Of a stretch of DNA of 64,000 nt, positions 18,901 through 25,127 are shown piece after piece (within the stretch, counting starts at the first letter, position 1; the number at the start of each line of letters is the position of its first letter). The stretch spans positions 310,001 to 374,000 of the forward strand of contig JAKVAZ010000006.1 of the NCBI GenBank assembly GCA_022447225.1, read 5' to 3'. This DNA comes from Fuerstiella sp. GTDB lineage: Bacteria; Planctomycetota; Planctomycetia; Planctomycetales; Planctomycetaceae. The notes beneath the pieces were generated by a model. The model was given only the letters and a program-made list of their open reading frames with translations, ran no database searches and was not told the origin of the DNA. The translations under genes and the position numbers were made by a program.

Positions 18901-19010
18901 TCATTATCCAGGACGACGATATCTTCCTGCGCGCGCAATGCGGCACAAGTCAACATGACCGTAGTCAGCAGACCCAACAGGCGAAGCCAGGGGCGCAGGA
19001 GAGATGACAT
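15996..19010 (-). CDS. LptD-like outer-membrane assembly protein
   Basis: 1004 residues from the ATG at 19008-19010, which places a Sec signal peptide (LLRPWLRLLGLLTTVMLTCA) at the N terminus; the longer open frame upstream is not needed. It resembles the LptD/OstA family, which inserts lipopolysaccharide into the outer membrane. An N-terminal OstA-like beta region occupies about 40-400, with VYLEGNIVVRHSRGTIEASR as a typical LptA/OstA strand. A long C-terminal region (about 450-1004) alternates aromatic and polar residues as in a beta-barrel and ends in LSYLMGLQSP. No LptE or other Lpt gene is adjacent. The lipid substrate in this lineage is not shown by the sequence. Confidence 0.75.
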   Translation of the reverse strand: MSSLLRPWLRLLGLLTTVMLTCAALRAQEDIVVLDNDIQQPIQVEGPIEHIYDCGDGITAHSFLGGAVLTQGQLRLQGQTIVVFVQITPDGVTDARVVARESRAVRGVLEHCGRRSYASERTIRLQSVHALGSQVRDRYTQKKQDAVLDWARPMAFPHERSESRDVQFAFAEDPFSLSGSDKPTISSTPTRRIQIRRRSSQPFDVQVVESGSIPPENIYVITGGVNVLCEGSQITIDGQPVYTVVDLSADRVVIWMEKPPSNEGDLNNGLPLIQTADTRFQVYLEGNIVVRHSRGTIEASRAFYDAASGRILALDAELRAVVADSGQQIRIHAERLRQLAADRFHAQNAWTTTSPYGKPGYRLQSENIFVSPGPQTPWTGFNSVTGQSGSDPPLWATVENSKLIVGDTPLLSVPRLSFPAEDPGIPIRRASARQDRIFGFQVNTVWDLTKIFPFTVPTGAEWDLLADYYSKRGPAVGTQWRYDFLNRMEQVAGEGKAVYQRDDGRDVLGLDRRNLTPGDQNRGQIILRHRQQTSGGVTLFGEIGFLSDRNYLEQFSEVEFDEGKDVETIAGIRQDTGHFSAGMFIRPRLNPFETTTEWLPRGDIYSFSVPFLNDRAYWSSHSSAGYAHLDPTNLPDDPADPFSPTLLGTPYVRDADGIVAMSRHRVDVPFMLGPVNFNPWAMGEAAFWNEGLVAGDIGRLTGNVGIRATLAAARVMPFVQSQLFNLNGLAHRSENILEYSYTDASQNLGQIAQYNEIDENSQERLRNRAVLQIYPGLVPAQFDPRFYAIRNGAGLWVSAPYHELVEDQQVVRLRWRNRLQTKVGPEHNPGIRDWMIWESGVSYFPDAGTDNFGEDFGLLFGNYRWNLNDRTSFLADGVRDFFANRQSYWNVGLLNQRSTRGSVYLAYRHVEARNFLVSEIITASYSYQISPKWISTAAVAYDVGQDESRGSSVTLSRVGLDFVFHMGFGIDTSKDNVGIAFSLEPRLGPPSPTNLSYLMGLQSP

Positions 19011-19318
19011 TCGAAAGAAAGTACACAACACGGCAACGCGGCGTTGTGAACGGAGAGATTGGGAACGAGACAAAGAATGAGGGCCGCAGCCCGCAGGAAT
19101 CACGAGCGGAAAGAAAACCCGCCACTCCATCGGAACGGAGCCAACTAACACAAACCGGAGAATCGGACCGAACCACTGTAAATATACGGCCTATTCAAAA
19201 CTTCGGTCAATAGCGACCGTGCCGGCATAAGTGGCTTAAGTCATTGCCTGTATAAGGTTTAATTCCAGTGTGCATATGCCCGGTGGACAACGCTCTGTTC
19301 GGCAGAAATCACCGGAAT
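19011..19318. other. Upstream region of lptD-like gene
   Basis: About 310 bases between the lptD-like start and the terminator of the neighbouring unit; it should hold the lptD-like promoter. An AT-rich part near 19180-19265 is a candidate, but I cannot define the elements. Confidence 0.35.
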
Positions 19319-19351
19319 TAAAAAAGCCCGACAGACTGACCTGACGGGCTT
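19319..19351 (-). terminator. Rho-independent terminator of the 532-residue secreted protein gene
   Basis: On the leftward strand AAGCCCG pairs with CGGGCTT (19345-19351 and 19324-19330), followed by TTTTT. It sits 44 bases after the stop of the leftward gene ending at 19395. Confidence 0.85.
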
Positions 19352-19394
19352 GATTGTGCTCGCGGCGGTTACAGCGAACGGGTGTTTTGTTTGC

Positions 19395-20993
19395 TTACGG
19401 CTGCAAAGGACTTTCAAGTTCATAGAGATACGCATTAATGTCCCGTGCCAAAACTCCGATGTGCCCGCGATCGTCCGTACGACATCTTGTCAGGTACCTG
19501 TAGACGTCCGACCACGCGGAGTTCAGGTCCGTCGCCTCACGTCGAAGCTCAGCCAGCGTCGGTCGACTTTGCAGCAACCGATGCATGCGTCGACACCCCT
19601 GTACAAATCGATCCATTGATTTAAGGGCGTCTGCCCGATAGGACTCACGGTCACGTTCCAACCAGTTATTAACATCGAATTTCAGATGATCGGCAAAATT
19701 CTCCAGTGCCGCCGCCGTCCTGATCAGACGTCGCGTATCAATCGTGGCAATAGTCCCGGATATATTCAACTCCGCACGCAACGAAGCGATGCTTGATTCG
19801 ATTTCCTGCAGGACCACTTTTCCGGCTGAACTCCGGAGTGCAGAGAAAGAACGAATGAACGCGTTACCGTATTCTTCCACGTAACCATAGTTATCAAGAA
19901 GTGTTACGTCGTCATCATTGTTGTCAATGCTCTGTTTGAAGTGCTGTACCGTGCCATAGAAGTCATGCGCGGTTTCCAGAATGGATTCCACATTTTTCAG
20001 GTGAACGACAAGTTTCAGAGGAGTCCTCGTAAAGAACTCATCAACACTGGAAATCAGTGAATTCGCGAGCTGATGCAGGTGTTCCCGACTCGTGGACTTG
20101 TCGAGCCAAAGCAGGTCATGAATCCTGCTGTCTACATCGGAAATACGTCGCGTACTGCGACGAACGTACCTGTTATCGATCTCTCTAAGATCTCGCAGCA
20201 GAGATTCCCACTGTGTCGAGAATCGTTTGTATTCACGGACAATCTGATCATACCCCTCACCATCAAGAACGAGGTCTTCCATGTAACGGGACTGTTGGCC
20301 AAGTTTTCTGGTCACGTAAATTACTTCACTGGAACGGTCATTACTTCGGGGGTCCAACTGCAGCTCATCGAGAAGATTTTCCAGCATCGACTCCAGACCC
20401 GCAAACTGCGTGACAAGAGCTCGCCGATCCACCGGAGACGACAGTTTGAACATCTCCTCCATGGAACGTTCGATCCGATCGATACGGTCGACGATATCCA
20501 GAGTCTTGCGACTTATGCGAGGTGACTGGCCAAGCTGATGCGACAGGAGACGCCAGTCTGTGTTCAGCTTCTGAATTCCTGGAAACAAACGACTCAGATC
20601 TTCGGCGTTTTCCAAATCCTCCACGGCATACGACGCAATCCCTCTTAACTTGGCCACATCACGCAGGCTGCGTTGAAGTTCCGGATTACGGGACGCATCG
20701 CTGCGCAGCGAATTGTAAAGAATCCGAGCCTCGGCAACGGCTTCTTTGAGCAGATTAGTCAGCGAGCGTTTATTAATCCGGGACAGGTCGATCGGTGGCT
20801 GGGTACTGAAACCACTGTTTCGCAAATCGTCCAACCCGGGATCCCGACGGCCGGAATCACCGAGAACATCTTCAAAATTCCTTTCCAGAGCACTCAATCG
20901 GGTTCGTTGACCGACCGCAGAAGTCATCAGAGACAGCGATACGACCCCCGCAACGACTGAACGGGCCCGGAAACCTAATCGACTGACCTGCAT
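19395..20993 (-). CDS. Secreted helical protein of unknown function
   Basis: 532 residues from the ATG at 20991-20993, chosen because AAAGGA stands at the right distance and it opens a Sec signal peptide (SVVAGVVSLSLMTSAVGQ). The mature part is almost entirely predicted helix with regularly spaced Leu, Arg, Asp and Glu, for example LTNLLKEAVAEARILYNSLR and SSIASLRAELNISGTI, suggesting a long helical bundle or coiled coil in the periplasm. I recognise no domain. It has its own terminator, and the next gene upstream (rsmG) ends about 290 bases away. A structural or envelope role is inference. Confidence 0.8.
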   Translation of the reverse strand: MQVSRLGFRARSVVAGVVSLSLMTSAVGQRTRLSALERNFEDVLGDSGRRDPGLDDLRNSGFSTQPPIDLSRINKRSLTNLLKEAVAEARILYNSLRSDASRNPELQRSLRDVAKLRGIASYAVEDLENAEDLSRLFPGIQKLNTDWRLLSHQLGQSPRISRKTLDIVDRIDRIERSMEEMFKLSSPVDRRALVTQFAGLESMLENLLDELQLDPRSNDRSSEVIYVTRKLGQQSRYMEDLVLDGEGYDQIVREYKRFSTQWESLLRDLREIDNRYVRRSTRRISDVDSRIHDLLWLDKSTSREHLHQLANSLISSVDEFFTRTPLKLVVHLKNVESILETAHDFYGTVQHFKQSIDNNDDDVTLLDNYGYVEEYGNAFIRSFSALRSSAGKVVLQEIESSIASLRAELNISGTIATIDTRRLIRTAAALENFADHLKFDVNNWLERDRESYRADALKSMDRFVQGCRRMHRLLQSRPTLAELRREATDLNSAWSDVYRYLTRCRTDDRGHIGVLARDINAYLYELESPLQP

Positions 20994-21282
20994 TTTGGAT
21001 TCCTTTCCAGATGACACCGAATCACGGCGACCTTTGTCTTCCACGAAGAGAGTCCGGCCAGGGGGAACATTCCTGGACGGCAATATCAAATGGCCACACA
21101 GGCGAAAGTTTAGGAGAAATTCACATTTCACCGAAACAGGAGTTTTTCAGGATGGCGGAACAGGATCTGCAAACGTTTTTTCAGGAAAAACGTGAGGTTC
21201 AGAAGATAATTCCGGCAGAAAATACCGGAAACGGAGGAAACAAACCGGCTTTGAAACCTCTTCACTGTTTCTCGCAGATTGG

Positions 21283-21921
21283 CTACCGGATCCGAACCTC
21301 CAAAACAACACTGCTGCCTGTTCGCCCTGGCGTTGTGTATTCAGCGACCACCTGGATCTCATCGGCAGCAAGTAATCCTGCCTGCGACGCCTCGTCATAC
21401 TCGCGGGCCCAGTTCGGCCCCTTAACCAGCAAAATTCGGCCAATACGATTTCGGTGAGGACGAAACCATCGGATCAATTTTTGCAGAGGAGCCACTGCTC
21501 GCGCGGTGATGGTATCAAAGGAATGACTGAACAGAACGTGTTCAGCTCGTTCCGCAAATATGTCAATCGGCAGCCTCAACTGAGCGACTATTTCTCGCAA
21601 AGCATTCGCTTTTTTCTGAGTACTTTCGCACAGAGAAACCACGATGCCTGGATTCAGGATGGCCAGCACGATACCTGGCACTCCTCCGCCTGCTCCGACA
21701 TCCAGAACCGATTCCCCGGACTGCAGGTGCGTCTCCAGCTGCTGACTGTCATTCAGATCTCGTGTCACGAATGCTTCAAAATTCGTGTGTCGAGTCAGAT
21801 TAAGCCGACTGTTCCAGCTCCACAGGGACTGACAGTACTGTTGCAAAAGCAATTGCCGGTCGTCGGTCATCACAACTGAATGGGCAAACAGCACATCCTT
21901 CAGCGTATCAGGATCACTCAC
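21283..21921 (-). CDS. rsmG: 16S rRNA (guanine-N7)-methyltransferase
   Basis: 212 residues from a GTG at 21919-21921 that overlaps the upstream stop as GTGA; the frame stays open further upstream but would run deep into the neighbouring gene. RsmG methylates G527 of 16S rRNA with S-adenosylmethionine. Motifs: WSWNSRLNLTRHTNFEAFV, the SAM-binding loop SVLDVGAGGGVPGIVLAI, and FDTITARAVAPLQKL. Length is normal for the family (about 205-240). The 4-base overlap couples it to the sugar-isomerase-like gene before it, a pairing with no clear functional link. Confidence 0.93.
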   Translation of the reverse strand: MSDPDTLKDVLFAHSVVMTDDRQLLLQQYCQSLWSWNSRLNLTRHTNFEAFVTRDLNDSQQLETHLQSGESVLDVGAGGGVPGIVLAILNPGIVVSLCESTQKKANALREIVAQLRLPIDIFAERAEHVLFSHSFDTITARAVAPLQKLIRWFRPHRNRIGRILLVKGPNWAREYDEASQAGLLAADEIQVVAEYTTPGRTGSSVVLEVRIR

Positions 21922-22841
21922 GCGTCCAGTAACCCGAAGACCTGATCCATTTGTGAGGAAATTTTTCTCAGCCGGACGGGATCGCCTTTGCCAACTTCGG
22001 CAGCCGCCCATCCCGTAAAGTTAATTTCCAACAGGGCCTTTCGAACATCACCCCAGTCAAGATCCCCCTGGCCGATGTCGGCAAACCTGTCCTCGACCCG
22101 TGAAAACCCCTTGAGATCCAGCTTAACAATGCGTTTTCCCAGCTGCCGGATCCAGTCTCCCATGCTGCCGTATTTCCAGTGATTGCCAATATCAAACTGC
22201 ATTCCAACCCATGGTGAATTCAGCTCATCAATGAATTCAACATACTTTGCCGCCGTTTGGTTACAATCGCCCGCGTGGTCATACATAAAGTGGTTCCAGA
22301 CGTTCTCAATTGCAATGAACACTCCCAGTTCCGCTGCCAGTGGAATGGCCTGGGAGATGTTGTCAACACCTCGTTTCCATATATCTGCTTGTGAACCGTC
22401 TTTGCCGTGTCCGGCAACCAGCAGCACAGTGTTGCCACCGACCAGGTGAGTCTCTTCCAGCGAACGTTTAAGGGCTTCCAAAGCTTTTCTTCGCACGTCC
22501 GATGACGGATCTGTATGACGCACAACCCAGTGATTGGATATTACAGCTCCATCAACAGGCAATCCGCTTTTTTTAATCGCTTCATTTGCTGCGGACACAT
22601 CAAGCCCAGGCGTTTCGATTTCCACTCCGTGAAATCCAGCTTCTTTTGCAGCAGAGAACCTATCTGTCAATTGTCCCGGAACATCGATCATTCCGATCTT
22701 AAGTGTTTTGTAGAGGCGACCTTTGAGAGACGTTGGAGACGATAATTGAGTGGCGGATGCTGACGGCAGCAATAATGAACCGGCAACAAGACCACCAGCT
22801 GTACCAACCGATTGCTGAATAAACATTCTGCGAGTAGTCAT
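21918..22841 (-). CDS. Sugar phosphate isomerase/epimerase-like TIM barrel, Tat-exported
   Basis: 307 residues from the ATG at 22839-22841; an ATG five codons upstream (22856) is also possible. The N terminus carries a twin-arginine signal (MTTRRMFIQQSVGTAGG). The rest is an AP-endonuclease-2 type TIM barrel: AAKEAGFHGVEIETPG, GVFIAIENVWNHFMYD, VGMQFDIGNHWKYG, and IVKLDLKGF followed by GQGDLDWGDVRKAL. Glu, Asp, His and Glu metal ligands of the xylose-isomerase-like family can be placed in these segments. Export of such enzymes is common in planctomycetes, where they are thought to process sugars; the substrate is unknown. It overlaps rsmG by four bases. Confidence 0.87.
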   Translation of the reverse strand: MTTRRMFIQQSVGTAGGLVAGSLLLPSASATQLSSPTSLKGRLYKTLKIGMIDVPGQLTDRFSAAKEAGFHGVEIETPGLDVSAANEAIKKSGLPVDGAVISNHWVVRHTDPSSDVRRKALEALKRSLEETHLVGGNTVLLVAGHGKDGSQADIWKRGVDNISQAIPLAAELGVFIAIENVWNHFMYDHAGDCNQTAAKYVEFIDELNSPWVGMQFDIGNHWKYGSMGDWIRQLGKRIVKLDLKGFSRVEDRFADIGQGDLDWGDVRKALLEINFTGWAAAEVGKGDPVRLRKISSQMDQVFGLLDA

Positions 22842-22957
22842 CGGATCGATCCGCATTCAAAGGCAGCAAATGAACAGCAGCCATAGATCGTAGTTTTATG
22901 ACAGTGCGGTTAAAAGAGGATTCTGATATTCCGGAGTGAGGAACATTGCGGCAAAAA

Positions 22958-23701
22958 TCAATTTTCAACCTGTTGCAGTTGTCTGAGCAGCTCCGCAAAT
23001 CTGCGTACACGCGACATTGACACAGTTTTGCCGCGGCGACCGCCGTCACAGACAGCTCCTCGAACAGCAACAATATCCGGATCATATGAAAGAATCTGCG
23101 GCAACACTGCAGTACTAATCTGACCGGCCAGCGCAAGCTTCATCCCCAAGTCTCTTGTACGAAGTCGGATTCTGTCGAGGGCTGGCTGGGATAACCAGTC
23201 CAGCAGATTTGTTCCATCTTTCTTAAACGTGTCGATCAGCAGGAAGGGACAACCTATCCGATGCCCTTCTTCGAGCACGTCCGTCACAGATGGCGAATTT
23301 GACCTCAGTTGATCAGCATAGGCGACGGCAACCCACTGCATTCCGGAATGACAAAGAACGGTCTTCTCCCGATACCGACACCATGTGTCCTGCCAGCCAG
23401 TGTGAAGTGATAACAGACCCGACAGGCCGGATTTGACCAGCCTCAGATGTGACACGGCACGCAGATCGACTGTGTTCGAATCAGTCGATTCCGCAACTTC
23501 ACCCAGCGCTGCTGAGATCATCGTATCCGAAGACCTCGCGTGGATCTTATCCGTAATATCTTCAATCACGCATAAAGAAGCCAAACCCAGGGGACCATTG
23601 GCCGGTTCCTTGATATCGATGATGTCAGCACCACCATCAAAGGCGGCAAGAGCTTCCTTTGAATTGCGGACAGACACAAGCAGTTTTGCCGACCTATGCA
23701 T
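22958..23701 (-). CDS. mfnB: (5-formylfuran-3-yl)methyl phosphate synthase
   Basis: 247 residues from the ATG at 23699-23701. MfnB (DUF556) condenses two glyceraldehyde-3-phosphate molecules to the furan precursor of methanofuran, the C1 carrier used with tetrahydromethanopterin in methanogens, methylotrophs and many planctomycetes. Motifs: KLLVSVRNSKEALAAFDGG, the Schiff-base lysine in ADIIDIKEPANGPLG, and LIDTFKKDGTNLLDW with the second catalytic lysine. Length (about 235-250) fits. The flanking genes (a sugar isomerase and a Lys-rich protein) are not C1 genes, so the rest of the pathway must be elsewhere. A longer upstream open frame adds 23 unconvincing residues. Confidence 0.9.
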   Translation of the reverse strand: MHRSAKLLVSVRNSKEALAAFDGGADIIDIKEPANGPLGLASLCVIEDITDKIHARSSDTMISAALGEVAESTDSNTVDLRAVSHLRLVKSGLSGLLSLHTGWQDTWCRYREKTVLCHSGMQWVAVAYADQLRSNSPSVTDVLEEGHRIGCPFLLIDTFKKDGTNLLDWLSQPALDRIRLRTRDLGMKLALAGQISTAVLPQILSYDPDIVAVRGAVCDGGRRGKTVSMSRVRRFAELLRQLQQVEN

Positions 23702-23882
23702 GTTTTGCTCGTCAGCTGCGCACCGGTAAATTCTTTCCAATGCGAAACTTACGCTGTGTTGCAGCAACAAACGCAGGCTGGTCGACCGGACGATCTTCGA
23801 AAAGGCCTGTCAGAAGCTCCTGCTCCCACGGTTCCCGATCACTCTGAATCAAAACCACAGTCTGCAGAAGACCGTCCGTAAC

Positions 23883-24323
23883 TCATTCGCCCTCTTCTGC
23901 CTCTCCCGCGTCTTCTGCATCTTCGTCAGGTGTTGCGGTCGACTTCTTCGGCGACTTCTTCGACGCTGATTTCGGCGCGACAGGAACCTCTTCTGTTATC
24001 GGGTTACCTTCAGAATCCAGAGGCTCTTTAATCGGCTGGATAAAGTAGCGACGTTTTCCTTTAGCCAACAATTGTCCAAGCTTTTCGTCCGCCTTTTCCC
24101 GCTCGTGGTACAGGTAGCGTCCCTCTTCACGCATGGTACTGCTGTAAACAACCCACACAAGACGCCTGCGAGGAACCACATCCTTCGATCGGCGAACACG
24201 GGAGGTAGCTTTCTTACGTGTCGCTTTCTTCTTAGTGGCCGTTTTTTTTCGTTTTGGAGTCTTTTTTTCGGTGGTCTCCGCGGCCTCGACTTCTCGCCGC
24301 ATACTGAGTCGGCTTTTGGCCAT
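23883..24323 (-). CDS. Lys/Arg-rich conserved protein
   Basis: 146 residues from the ATG at 24321-24323. The N-terminal third is very basic, with runs such as KKTPKRKKTATKKKATRKK that resemble histone H1 tails. A compact central part (RRRLVWVVYSSTMREEGRYL, then YHEREKADEKLGQLLAKGK and RRYFIQPIKEPL) looks like a small alpha/beta fold. The C terminus turns acidic (EDAEDAGEAEEGE). The basic-core-acidic layout suggests nucleic-acid or ribosome association. I do not recognise a named family and infer no more. It lies upstream of mfnB in the same direction, with about 180 bases between. Confidence 0.75.
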   Translation of the reverse strand: MAKSRLSMRREVEAAETTEKKTPKRKKTATKKKATRKKATSRVRRSKDVVPRRRLVWVVYSSTMREEGRYLYHEREKADEKLGQLLAKGKRRYFIQPIKEPLDSEGNPITEEVPVAPKSASKKSPKKSTATPDEDAEDAGEAEEGE

Positions 24324-24539
24324 GTCTGTCGTGTCTCCGTGAGGCCGAAGCCCCTTATGTGTTGCCGAAGTGACTCGTCCCGGCCTGGTAGCCAAAGCAC
24401 TACAACGTGGATGCCTTTTTGACGATCTGTAGGCTCAGGCTAACATAAGTAAACGTCCAAATCCAGTTGTTGACGAGCATGCCGAATTCAGGAATGGCCC
24501 GTTTCCTGAGCACTCCGCAATCGGAACAGGCCGGAACCC

Positions 24540-25100
24540 CTCAGAATCCACTGGAATTTTGAGGGTTTCTTTCTTTGGGCTGTCGCCTGTGGAACCCTGT
24601 TCCGACGTGTACCGTGCCCGAAATCTTACGGGTTTTTCGCTGGTACACCGGGGGTGTTCTGACGGAGTCCGCAGAGCCTGCTAACAAGCCAGTACGAAGA
24701 TCAGCTTCCACTGAACTGTCGGGCATTCGTGGAGGATTTTCAGCGAGTCCGCTTCGTTCAGGAAGAATTGCCACTCCGGATTGCTGGGCGCCACGCGGCA
24801 GTTCTTCATGTCCGGGAATGGGTTCTCCGGCAACAGTTTGTGCCGCACTGCCGCGCAGAAGAAATGCTTCGCCCGACCGCAGTCTCGCCGCATAGTGCTT
24901 TCCCCAGGTCGCTGCTGCATCCAGACTGGCCCCTGGTCGGTATTACCGGCTGTGATGCTGTCGAATTGCCGGTGATGGCCAACGTGCCGTCCGTCGCCAC
25001 AGAATGGCCTCACGCGCACAAGCCGTGCCGGATTTTCTGCGAGAGGCCGACCCATCATTCCCATAACCTGTTGCTGCACCCGTGAGTTCATTCGATCCAT
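24540..25100 (-). pseudogene. Tyrosine recombinase (integrase) remnant
   Basis: Read leftwards, the segment encodes TMRRDCGRAKHFFCAAVRHK, LLPENPFPDMKNCRV, PEWQFFLNEADSLKILHECP and TVQWKLIFVLAC, then a TAG (24681-24683), then QALRTPSEH in the same frame. This matches from memory the core-binding and early catalytic region of the tyrosine recombinases common in planctomycetes (pattern 'WRLIFALARYGGLR-PSE'), in which the Arg of the LR pair is the first catalytic residue. The stop falls inside that box. After PSEH the similarity fades, and the HxxR and Tyr boxes are not found. The N-terminal part before 'RRDCGRAK' is also scrambled. It is therefore a dead copy. No flanking repeats were recognised. 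Confidence 0.65.
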
Positions 25101-25127
25101 TCGAGTCCACTGCGGGGTATTGAGGCG

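Noticed and set aside
24729-25085. Rightward open frame of 118 codons
   Set aside because: It is the antisense of the recombinase remnant, where the leftward strand shows recognisable integrase segments.
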